Positions 8,598-15,829 of a stretch of 64,000 bases of DNA are shown piece by piece. Both the position numbers and the translations under genes were made by a program. The stretch lies in contig NC_020504.1 in NCBI RefSeq assembly GCF_000349325.1, forward strand, positions 5,676,053 to 5,740,052, written 5' to 3'. The notes under the pieces were generated by a model. That model saw nothing but the letters and a program-made list of their open reading frames with translations. It had not been told where the DNA came from and did not search any database. Source of the DNA: Streptomyces davaonensis JCM 4913. GTDB lineage: Bacteria > Actinomycetota > Actinomycetes > Streptomycetales > Streptomycetaceae. The number at the start of each line of letters is the position of its first letter. Within the stretch, counting starts at the first letter, position 1.

Positions 8598-8607
8598 GCC
8601 GTTCCCG

Positions 8608-9693
8608 CTAGCTGATGGCGTTCGCGGCGCTCATCGTGTTGGCGGCCTTCGAGTCGTGCTCGGAGGAGAACAGATCGTCGTTGGTGCGCTTGCCCGCGTC
8701 ATCGGTCTCGTGGTGGCTGATGGCGCCGATGATGCGCGGGTCACTGGAGTTCTTGCCTTCGACCAGCGGGCCGCCGGAGGCGCCCCGGCCCATGTCGCAG
8801 TCCATCGACATACGGTCGTCCAGCGGGTTCCAGGAGAACGCGTCCACGGTGTCGCCGTAGCAGTACATCATCCGCTCGGCGTTCAGGTCGGTGCGGTTGA
8901 AGCCCTCACCGGGGTAGCCCGCGGCGAAGACCTCGGAGTGGTCGGTGAGGTTCTCGGTGAACGTGTAGCCGAACGCGCCCACGTTGTCCTGGAGCTTGCC
9001 CCAGGTGGGGTGGTCGTTGAGGACCACGGCCGCGTAGTCGGAGTCCTCGAAGTCGGAGGAGTCCATCCACTCGTTGTTGGCGACCTTCGACTTGATGGTC
9101 CAGGACCCGTAGGGGCCGCTGCCGTCGCGGTAGCCGGGGATGAACTCCAGCATGTTGTTCCAGCCGGCCTCGCCGGAGCCGTCGCCCATGTGGACACAGT
9201 GGCCGGCGGTCCACAGCGTGTTCCGGTTGTCCGAGACGATGACCGCGGCGGAACAGGAGTGGTCGGAGCCGTCGGGCTGCTTGTAGAACAGACGGCCCAC
9301 CATGGAGTACTGCGGGAGAGTGGGGTACGGCACCTCCTGGGAGATGGAGATCTCCGTGGCGGCCGCGGCGGTGGGCTGGACGAGGGCGCTGTCGACCGGC
9401 TGCACGGAAGCGGCGGAGAGATCGGCGGGGTTCGCGAGCGGAACTCTGTCCTGCTGCGAAGTGGCGGCGGGTGCCTTCTTCGGACGCGGCATCGGCGCCG
9501 GGTTTGCCGCGGCCTTCCGCAGGCGCTCCTTGGTCCAGTAGGAGCGGATCTCCTTGTCGCTCTTCTTCTCGACGGTCACCGACACCCCGGCCGGAACGTC
9601 CTGTTCGACGGCGGGCGCGGCCTGGGCCGTCACGGGGAGAAGGGAGAGCGCAGCCGCGGCGGCGGCCACGGATACGGCACGGTGAAGACGCAC
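8608..9693 (-). CDS. Secreted trypsin-like serine peptidase (S1/V8-like)
   Basis: A 361-residue preproprotein. Residues 1-26 form a Sec signal peptide ending AQAA. A propeptide of about 100 residues, rich in Ala/Pro/Lys, follows. The catalytic domain has His165 in TAGHC, probable Asp219 in DSDYAAVVL and Ser306 in GRGASGGPL, the chymotrypsin-fold triad. Paired cysteines (C147/C166 and C278/C299) suggest extracellular disulphides. The start is GTG 9693, with CGAGG about seven bases upstream. It probably digests exogenous or mycelial protein. No inhibitor gene is adjacent. Confidence 0.87.
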   Translation of the reverse strand: MRLHRAVSVAAAAAALSLLPVTAQAAPAVEQDVPAGVSVTVEKKSDKEIRSYWTKERLRKAAANPAPMPRPKKAPAATSQQDRVPLANPADLSAASVQPVDSALVQPTAAAATEISISQEVPYPTLPQYSMVGRLFYKQPDGSDHSCSAAVIVSDNRNTLWTAGHCVHMGDGSGEAGWNNMLEFIPGYRDGSGPYGSWTIKSKVANNEWMDSSDFEDSDYAAVVLNDHPTWGKLQDNVGAFGYTFTENLTDHSEVFAAGYPGEGFNRTDLNAERMMYCYGDTVDAFSWNPLDDRMSMDCDMGRGASGGPLVEGKNSSDPRIIGAISHHETDDAGKRTNDDLFSSEHDSKAANTMSAANAIS

Positions 9694-9811
9694 AGAAACC
9701 TCGTTCGTGAATGCGATCGGATGATCTTGAGGTTGTATGCAATCACTGTGTCGTGGTCATGCCATGCGCTTGTGGTGAATCACCTGTGGACGGTTGGCCG
9801 GCTCGGTCGCC

Positions 9812-10258
9812 TCAGCCGAGGACGATCGTCACGTCGATGTTCCCGCGGGTCGCGTTCGAGTACGGGCAGACCTCGTGCGCGGCGTCCACCAACTTCGTCG
9901 CCACGCCCGCGTCCAGCACCGGCAGCGAGACGCTGAGGGCGACCGCGAGCCCGTATCCGCGCTGCTTGTTGGGGCCGATGCCGACCTTCGCCGCGACCGT
10001 GGAACCGGACAGGTCGAACCCGGCCCGGCGGCCGACCAGGACCAGCGCGTTGTGGAAGCAGGCGCTGAAGCCGGCGGCGAACAGCTGCTCGGGATTGGTG
10101 CCGTTGCCGTCGCCGCCGAGCTGCGGCGGCATCGCCACGCGCAGTTCCAGGTGGCCGTCCTGACTGGTCACATACCCGTCCCGGCCGCCGTGCGCGGTGG
10201 CCTCGGCCACGTACATGATCTTCGTGGGACGGGTGTCGACAGCGGTGTCCTCGGTCAT
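9812..10258 (-). CDS. ohr: Organic hydroperoxide resistance protein (Ohr/OsmC)
   Basis: A 148-residue Ohr. Both redox cysteines are present: Cys67 in FSACFHNAL and Cys131 in EVCPYSNATRGNID. Ohr reduces organic hydroperoxides with dihydrolipoamide as donor, in the cytoplasm. The start is ATG 10258, with GGGGGAGGA just upstream. A 27-bp palindrome lies 36-63 nt upstream, and the gene for a cysteine-containing MarR protein (OhrR type) lies directly behind it in the same orientation. Confidence 0.93.
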   Translation of the reverse strand: MTEDTAVDTRPTKIMYVAEATAHGGRDGYVTSQDGHLELRVAMPPQLGGDGNGTNPEQLFAAGFSACFHNALVLVGRRAGFDLSGSTVAAKVGIGPNKQRGYGLAVALSVSLPVLDAGVATKLVDAAHEVCPYSNATRGNIDVTIVLG

Positions 10259-10294
10259 GGTCGTCCTCCCCCGGAAAGAGTGTGCGCTTTTTGT

Positions 10295-10321
10295 CTTGTG
10301 CGTCATTACATCGTGCACAAG
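10295..10321 (-). promoter_or_regulatory. OhrR operator and ohr promoter region
   Basis: A perfect inverted repeat CTTGTGC-N13-GCACAAG (10295-10301 and 10315-10321). On the minus strand it covers a TTGTGC that could serve as -35 and the TAATGA further on. A palindrome in this position upstream of ohr is the expected OhrR binding site. Confidence 0.78.
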
Positions 10322-10381
10322 GTACTGACCGGTAGGTGTGCCCGTGAAGGCAGGGGGTGGCAACCGCCGGTAACGCCGAGC

Positions 10382-10849
10382 TCAGCGTGCGCGGTCCGCC
10401 GCCGACTGCGCCTTCTCCGTCAGCCGCCACAACTCCTCGCGCAACCGCGCGACCTCCGGCCCGCCCAGCTCCGTCGCCGCGAGCAGGGCGCCGGGTACGC
10501 GCGCCGCGCGCTCCCTGAGTTCCTCCGCGCGCCCCGTGCACGCGACGAGCACCGAGCGCTCGTCGCCCGCCGCGCGCTCCCGGCGTACCAGACCCGCGCT
10601 CTCCAGCCGCTTGAGCAACGGCGACACCGTGCCGTAGTCCAGCCGCAGCGCCCCCGCCAGCTCCTTCACCGTCGTCTCGCCCCGCTCCCACAGCACCAGC
10701 AGCACCAGGTACTGCGGATAGGTGAGCCCGAGTTCGTCGAGCAGCGGACGGTACGCGGCCGTCACCGCGCGCTGGGCCGCGTACAGCGCGAAGCACAGCT
10801 GCTCGTCCAGCAGCAGGGACCCGGCGGCGCCGTCTTCGTGGCTCGTCAC
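10382..10849 (-). CDS. ohrR: MarR family organic-peroxide sensor OhrR
   Basis: A 155-residue MarR-type repressor. The peroxide-sensing cysteine is Cys19 in LLLDEQLCFALYAAQR, and the winged helix spans residues about 50-100 (TTVKELAGALRLDYGTVSPLLKRLE, RRERAAGDERSV). Oxidation of the cysteine by organic peroxide releases DNA and derepresses ohr. The start is a GTG ten bases after the stop of the ECF transporter ATPase gene, so it may be partly read through from that operon, but it is best viewed as paired with the downstream ohr gene. Confidence 0.87.
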   Translation of the reverse strand: MTSHEDGAAGSLLLDEQLCFALYAAQRAVTAAYRPLLDELGLTYPQYLVLLVLWERGETTVKELAGALRLDYGTVSPLLKRLESAGLVRRERAAGDERSVLVACTGRAEELRERAARVPGALLAATELGGPEVARLREELWRLTEKAQSAADRAR

Positions 10850-10859
10850 CCGCCCATTG

Positions 10860-11627
10860 TCACGGACGGCCGCCGGGCACCGGGACCGAACGCGGATCGA
10901 AGCCGAACGGCAGCTCCAGCCGGTGCGCGCGCATCAGGTCCTCGTCGCCGAGCAGCTCGCCGGTCCTGCCGTCCGCGGCGATCACGCCCTCGCTGAGGAT
11001 CAGCGAGCGCGGGCACAGCTCCAGGGCGTAGGGGAGGTCATGAGTGACCATCAGCACGGTCACGTCCAACGAGCGCAGGATGTCGGCCAGTTCGCGGCGG
11101 GAGGCGGGGTCGAGGTTGGAGGAGGGCTCGTCCAGGACGAGGATCTCCGGCTCCATCGCCAGCACCGTCGCCACCGCCACCCGGCGGCGCTGCCCGAACG
11201 ACAGATGGTGCGGCGGCCGTTCCTTGAACTCCGCCATGCCGACCTGCGCGAGCGCCCGGTCCACGCGCTCCTCCAGCGCGGCGCCCTTCAGCCCCGCCGC
11301 CGCGGGTCCGAAGGCCACGTCCTCCCGGACCGTCGGCATGAAGAGCTGGTCGTCGGGGTCCTGGAAGACGATGCCGACCTTGCGCCGGATCTCGGCCATG
11401 TGCTGCCGCCCGACCGGCAGCCCCGCGACCTTCACCGTGCCGGTGCCGCCGGTCAGGATGCCGTTGAGGTGCAGCACGAGCGTGGTCTTGCCGGCGCCGT
11501 TCGGGCCGAGCAGCGCGACCCGTTCGCCGCGTTCGACGCGGAAGTCGACGCCGAACAGGGCCTGGTGGCCGTCGGGGTAGGCGAAGGCGAGGCCGGAGAC
11601 CTCCAGAGAAGCTGTCACAGCGTCCAT
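10860..11627 (-). CDS. cbiO: ECF-type nickel/cobalt transporter ATPase (CbiO/NikO)
   Basis: A 255-residue ABC ATPase of an energy-coupling-factor importer. Walker A is GPNGAGKTT, the Q-loop lies in VFQDPDDQLFMPTV (characteristic of CbiO/EcfA), the signature is LSFGQRRR in place of LSGGQ, Walker B is ILVLDEPSSNLDP and the switch histidine is in VTHD. It powers uptake of Ni2+ or Co2+. ATG 11627 is used; GTG 11618 overlaps the cbiQ stop and is an equally plausible coupled start. It is the last transporter gene of the operon 13478-10860. Confidence 0.9.
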   Translation of the reverse strand: MDAVTASLEVSGLAFAYPDGHQALFGVDFRVERGERVALLGPNGAGKTTLVLHLNGILTGGTGTVKVAGLPVGRQHMAEIRRKVGIVFQDPDDQLFMPTVREDVAFGPAAAGLKGAALEERVDRALAQVGMAEFKERPPHHLSFGQRRRVAVATVLAMEPEILVLDEPSSNLDPASRRELADILRSLDVTVLMVTHDLPYALELCPRSLILSEGVIAADGRTGELLGDEDLMRAHRLELPFGFDPRSVPVPGGRP

Positions 11628-12376
11628 CCCAGCAGACATACGACAAGGGCGGCCAAGGGGAGGGTGAGGGCGTACGTCCACTGCGCCCGGGACGCGGTCA
11701 CCTCGTCGATGACCGGCATGGCACCGGCGTACCCACGGCTGATCATGGCCAGGTGCACGCGCTCGCCGCGCTCGTAGGAGCGGATGAACAGGGCGCCCGC
11801 CGACTTCGCGAGCACCCCCCAGTGCCGTACGCCCCGCGCTTCAAAGCCGCGCGACTCGCGGGCGATCCGCATGCGCCGCATCTCGTCGGTGATGACATCG
11901 CCGTACCGGATCATGAAGGACGCGATCTGGACCAGCAGCGGCGGGAGCTTCAGGCGCTGGAGGCCCAGCAGGAGTTCGCGCAGTTCGGTCGTGGAGGCCA
12001 GGAGCACCGACGCGGCCACGCCGAGCGTGCCCTTGGCCAGGACGTTCCACGCGCCCCACAGTCCGCTGACGCTCAGCGACATGCCGAGGACCTCGACCCG
12101 CTCGCCCTCCGCGACGAACGGCATCAGCACCGCGAACGCGACGAACGGCACCTCGATCAGCAGGCGCTTGAGCAGAAAGCCCGCGGGCACGCGCGCGAGG
12201 TGGGCGACACCGGCGAGCAGGACGGCGTACAGGCCGAACGCCCACATCGCCTCGCGCGGGGTGGAGACCACGACCACCACGAAGGCGAAGGTCGCGGCGA
12301 GCTTGGTGTGCGGCGGCAGTCCGTGCACGGGGGAGTGCCCGTGCCGGTAGAGCCTGTGCGCGTGCCCGGCGCCCAT
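11615..12376 (-). CDS. cbiQ: ECF-type nickel/cobalt transporter transmembrane protein (CbiQ/NikQ)
   Basis: A 253-residue T-component of the ECF importer with about five or six TM helices. It carries the two coupling motifs of the family, ARESRGF and ISRGYAG, which dock onto the ATPase. The N-terminus MGAGHAHRLYRHGHSPVHGLPP is histidine-rich, fitting a metal transporter. The ATG lies one base beyond the stop of cbiM, and the gene overlaps cbiO by 13 bases, so the three are translationally coupled. Confidence 0.9.
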   Translation of the reverse strand: MGAGHAHRLYRHGHSPVHGLPPHTKLAATFAFVVVVVSTPREAMWAFGLYAVLLAGVAHLARVPAGFLLKRLLIEVPFVAFAVLMPFVAEGERVEVLGMSLSVSGLWGAWNVLAKGTLGVAASVLLASTTELRELLLGLQRLKLPPLLVQIASFMIRYGDVITDEMRRMRIARESRGFEARGVRHWGVLAKSAGALFIRSYERGERVHLAMISRGYAGAMPVIDEVTASRAQWTYALTLPLAALVVCLLGWTL

Positions 12377-12377
12377 C

Positions 12378-13478
12378 TCAGACGCTCGTGCTCGCGGGCG
12401 AGACCGGCGAGGCGTCCTCCGGCGTGCGCCGCCTGCGCACCACCCAGAACACCGTGCTGCCCGCGACGACCGTGACACCGACGCCGATGACGCCCGCCAG
12501 CCCCCCGGACAAGCGGGCGTCATCCACGTCCTTCACGCCGTAGTCCGCCAGCGGCGAATCGGCGGAAGCGTGGTCCTCGGTCTTCTCGTCGATGCCGTTG
12601 TCCGCGGCGACCTTCTCCAGGCCGTCGGGGTCGGCGGAGGCGTAGAAGCTGACGAAGCCGGCGAGGACGAGCGAGGTGACCAGACCGGTGATCCACAGCG
12701 TGCGCCGGGAGGTGCGCGCCGCGACGGGCGCCGTGGGCGCCCCGTCAAGCGCCCCATCCAACGACCCGCGCGCCCCATCGGGCGCCGGAGCGTCCACCAG
12801 CGCGCCGTTCACGCGCAGTTGGAGGCGCTGACGCAGGTCGCGCGCGCCGTACACGAGATCCGGGCGCACGGCGATCACCGCGCCCACCGTCAGCGCCGTG
12901 ATCGCCGCCTCACCGATGCCGATCAGGATGTGCACGCCGACCATCGCGCCCGCGACCTTGCCGATCGAGACATCGGTCGTGCCGCCGATCGCGTACATCA
13001 GCGTGAAGGCGAGCGCCGCCGCCGGGACCGACACCACCGCGGCGACGAAGCTCGCGGCGGTCGCCGAGCGGCGGGTGCGCGGCAGCACCTTCACCAGGCC
13101 GCGGAAGAGGCCGTACGCGACGACGGTCGTGACGACCGCCATGGTGGTGATGTTCACGCCCAGCGCGGTCAGCCCGCCGTCGGCGAAGAGGATGCCCTGC
13201 ATCAGCAGGACCACGGACACGCACAGCACACCCGTATAGGGGCCGACGAGGATCGCGGCGAGGGCGCCGCCGAGCAGATGGCCGCTGGTCCCCGCCGCGA
13301 CGGGGAAGTTCAGCATCTGCACCGCGAAGATGAACGCGGCCACCAGGCCGGCCAGCGGCGCGGTGCGTTCGTCGAGCTCGCGGCGCGCGCCGCGCAGGCT
13401 CACGGCGACCGCGGCCGCGGCGACCGCTCCGGCCGCGACCGAAGTGGGGGCGTCTATGAATCCGTCAGGCACATGCAC
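12378..13478 (-). CDS. cbiM: ECF-type nickel/cobalt substrate-binding membrane protein, CbiM-PDGLE fusion
   Basis: A 366-residue protein. The start must be GTG 13478, because CbiM/NikM proteins begin MHxPDGF and the residue-2 histidine and free N-terminus bind the metal; here the product begins MHVPDGFIDAP. Residues 1-215 are the S-component (LNFPVAAGTSGHLLGGALAAILVGP). After a hydrophilic linker, residues about 255-355 form a PDGLE domain with the literal PDGLE sequence and two TM segments, the role played by NikN/CbiN elsewhere. A Nur-like box overlaps the promoter, which favours nickel. The transcript looks leaderless. Confidence 0.9.
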   Translation of the reverse strand: MHVPDGFIDAPTSVAAGAVAAAAVAVSLRGARRELDERTAPLAGLVAAFIFAVQMLNFPVAAGTSGHLLGGALAAILVGPYTGVLCVSVVLLMQGILFADGGLTALGVNITTMAVVTTVVAYGLFRGLVKVLPRTRRSATAASFVAAVVSVPAAALAFTLMYAIGGTTDVSIGKVAGAMVGVHILIGIGEAAITALTVGAVIAVRPDLVYGARDLRQRLQLRVNGALVDAPAPDGARGSLDGALDGAPTAPVAARTSRRTLWITGLVTSLVLAGFVSFYASADPDGLEKVAADNGIDEKTEDHASADSPLADYGVKDVDDARLSGGLAGVIGVGVTVVAGSTVFWVVRRRRTPEDASPVSPASTSV

Positions 13479-13482
13479 CGTT

Positions 13483-13515
13483 CGATGATAGTGGCTTGTT
13501 GCGAACGGCTTGCAA
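13483..13515 (-). promoter_or_regulatory. Promoter with Nur-like nickel box for the ECF operon
   Basis: On the plus strand 13500-13514 reads TGCGA-ACGGC-TTGCA, one mismatch from TGCAA-N5-TTGCA, the consensus reported for the Streptomyces Fur-family nickel repressor Nur. On the minus strand TTGCAA (13515-13510) and TATCAT (13490-13485) are possible -35 and -10 elements 19 bp apart, placing transcription start at or next to the GTG. Nur bound here would block the promoter when nickel is plentiful. Confidence 0.65.
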
Positions 13516-13645
13516 GAGCGTGCGGGAAAGAAGAACCGGCGCAGGGCCTCCGCTCGTGGGAGCGCTCCACGGGAAATGTGCGACATTGGATAGAAAGCGG
13601 ATTTACAGCTTTCACATAGGTCGCTCAGCGTAAAGGGGTCGTCCG

Positions 13646-14005
13646 ATGTCCGTAGTCGAACAGTACGCCCGAGCCCACATCGTCACGGACACCGACGTCC
13701 TCATACAGGAAGACCGCGACGCCATCCCCGTGGTCCTGCGCTACGACCCCGACCTGGACCCCCGCGCTGTGCGGTTCGGGCTGCCCGGGGCACACGAATG
13801 GACCTGCGACCGGTCCCTGCTGGAGCAGGGCCTGCGCGCCCCGACCGGCAGCGGCGAGGTGCGGGTGTGGCCGTGCGGCCGGGTGCAGGCGGTGGTGGAG
13901 TTCCACTCCGCGCAGGGCGTCTCGGTCGTGCAGTTCGAGAGCAAGGCGCTGCTGCGGTTCCTGCGCCGCACCTACATCGCGGCCGCCGAGCCCGTACGCC
14001 GCTGA
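13646..14005 (+). CDS. ssgE: SsgA-like sporulation/cell division regulator
   Basis: A 119-residue SsgA-like protein (SALP), a family found only in morphologically complex actinomycetes. Typical phrases are VPVVLRYDPDLDPRAVRFGL, EWTCDRSLLEQGL, EVRVWPCGRV and LLRFLRRTY. SALPs steer septum placement, spore-wall remodelling and spore separation. The symbol ssgE is given because the neighbourhood (two PBPs downstream, the nickel transporter upstream) is, as I recall, that of S. coelicolor ssgE; the paralogue is less certain than the family. ATG 13646 follows AAAGGGG. A short inverted repeat GAAAGC/GCTTTC (13593-13613) lies in its leader. Confidence 0.82.
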   Translation: MSVVEQYARAHIVTDTDVLIQEDRDAIPVVLRYDPDLDPRAVRFGLPGAHEWTCDRSLLEQGLRAPTGSGEVRVWPCGRVQAVVEFHSAQGVSVVQFESKALLRFLRRTYIAAAEPVRR

Positions 14006-14042
14006 GCCGCCCGCCCCGCGGGCCTGCCGCGAGGCCCTCGCC

Positions 14043-15701
14043 TCAGCCCCCCAGCTTCAGCAGCGCCGCCACGATCGGCCCCGCCGTCTCGCCGCCGTGC
14101 CCGCCCGACTGGACGACACCCGCGGCCGCGAGATCGCCCCGGTACGCGGTGAACCAGCCGTTGGGCTTCTTCTGGCCGTCGACCTCCGCCGAACCGGTCT
14201 TCGCGCCGACGTCACCGCTGACCCCGGCCATCGCCTCGGCCGCCGTGCCGTAGGCCGCGGTGTAGCTCATCAGCTCGCGCAGTTGGGACAGGGTGTCGGC
14301 GGACATCGTGCGGGACGCCTTCGCCAATGCGCGGCTGTCCACGTCCGGGGAGACCAGGTAGGGCTGGTGGAAGACGCCCGCCTTCACCGTCGCCGAGACG
14401 GACGCCATGTTCAGCGGGTTCATCCGGACCCCGCCCTGGCCGATCAGCTCCGCCGCCATCTGCGCCTGTGACTGCACGGGGACGGCGCCGTCGAAGGTGG
14501 AGACGCCGACGGACCAGTTGTTCAGGCCGAGGCCGAACACCTGCTGGGCCTGCTTGGTCAGGCTGTCGTCGTCCAGCTCAGGTGCCTGGCTGATGAAGGC
14601 CGTGTTGCAGGAGCGGGCGAAGCTCGCCTTGAAGGTGCCGTCCTTGATCTCGAACTTGTCGTCGTTCTGGAACTTCCAGTGGCCGTAGGTGAAGTACTTC
14701 GGGCACGGATGCTCCTTGTTCACCGAGGCCAGCTTCTTCTCGATGAGCAGCGAGGAGGTGATGACCTTCATGGTGGAGCCGGGCGCGAGGGAGCCCTGGA
14801 AGGCGGTGTTGAAGCCCTTGGAGGCGTTCGCCGCGGCGAGGATCTCACCGGTCGACGGGCGCAGCACCACCACCGAGGACTTCGCCTTCTTCGCGACCTG
14901 CTGCTCGGCGGCGGCCTGGAGCGTGGGGTCGAGGGTCGTCTTCACAGTGCCCGGCGTGCCCTTGCTGAGCTCCAGCACCGTCTTGTCCGCCGACTTGGAC
15001 TTCTTGCCGCGGACCACCCGCAGCTCGACGCCCGCCTTGCCGCCGGCCGTCTTGCCGTACTTCTCGCGCAGGCTGTCCAGGATCGCGCCGACCGAGGCGT
15101 ACTTGTCGGTCGTCAGCTCGCCGCCGTCCCGGTCCAGGGCCTTGATCGGCGGGGTCCCGGACTCGCCGGTGACCAGGGTGTCGCCGTCCTTGAGGTCGGG
15201 GTGGACCACGGACGGCTGCCACTGGACGACCGGTTCACCGTCGGCCTTGCGGCGTACGACGGTCAGCGCGCTGTCGTAGGCCAGCGGTTCGCTGAGCTTG
15301 TCGTACGTCACCGTGCCCTTGACGGAGAAGGGGACCTCGGCGCCCTTCGCGGTGCCGGCGGTGAGGGTGACGCTCCGCACGCGCGCGTCCTTGGTGTAGC
15401 CGGTGAGCAGCTCGCGGGCGGCGGTCGCGTCGTCGGTGGCCGCGGCGGCCTGGGAGACCTTGCCCTGCTGCCAGGCGGTGAGGAAGGTGCGGGAGGCGGT
15501 GGTGACCTCCTTGGCGGACAGCGGGCCGGTCTTGACCTTGGCGTCGGACGCCGTCGACTGCGTGCCGTCCTCGTCGGCCGGCCCGCCGTACAGTGCGTAG
15601 CCGCCGACTCCGGCACCGACGACGACCACGGCGATCGCCCCGCCGAGCAGTACGGCGGGGTTCGGCTTCTGTCGCTCGGTGACGCGTCTTCTCTTGCCCA
15701 C
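14043..15701 (-). CDS. Penicillin-binding protein (class B-like transpeptidase with NTF2-like domain)
   Basis: A 552-residue membrane-anchored transpeptidase. One TM helix is at 17-37, an NTF2-like (MecA_N) domain at about 60-175, a dimerisation domain follows, and the transpeptidase domain has STMK at 309-312, SCN at 364-366 and KTGS at 501-504. It crosslinks peptidoglycan stem peptides outside the membrane. MecA_N-type PBPs often have low beta-lactam affinity. The start is GTG 15701. A second, clearly related PBP lies 128 bases upstream in the same direction, so these are tandem paralogues next to an ssgA-like gene, which suggests a role in growth or sporulation septation. Confidence 0.9.
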   Translation of the reverse strand: MGKRRRVTERQKPNPAVLLGGAIAVVVVGAGVGGYALYGGPADEDGTQSTASDAKVKTGPLSAKEVTTASRTFLTAWQQGKVSQAAAATDDATAARELLTGYTKDARVRSVTLTAGTAKGAEVPFSVKGTVTYDKLSEPLAYDSALTVVRRKADGEPVVQWQPSVVHPDLKDGDTLVTGESGTPPIKALDRDGGELTTDKYASVGAILDSLREKYGKTAGGKAGVELRVVRGKKSKSADKTVLELSKGTPGTVKTTLDPTLQAAAEQQVAKKAKSSVVVLRPSTGEILAAANASKGFNTAFQGSLAPGSTMKVITSSLLIEKKLASVNKEHPCPKYFTYGHWKFQNDDKFEIKDGTFKASFARSCNTAFISQAPELDDDSLTKQAQQVFGLGLNNWSVGVSTFDGAVPVQSQAQMAAELIGQGGVRMNPLNMASVSATVKAGVFHQPYLVSPDVDSRALAKASRTMSADTLSQLRELMSYTAAYGTAAEAMAGVSGDVGAKTGSAEVDGQKKPNGWFTAYRGDLAAAGVVQSGGHGGETAGPIVAALLKLGG

Positions 15702-15829
15702 TGTCTCTTGATCCTCCGCGTTTCCCCAGGGTCCCCGTCGCCCTCGTCCAGCCCAACGACGGCACCACCCTAGAGTCCCGTCCTCAGCGGGTGACTTCGG
15801 CCACCTGCGGGCCGCCCGTCAACCGCCCG

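Noticed and set aside
8608..9693. Toxin or defence role for the trypsin-like protease
   Set aside because: It has a clear signal peptide and propeptide, no partner gene of a conflict system, and looks like an ordinary extracellular protease.
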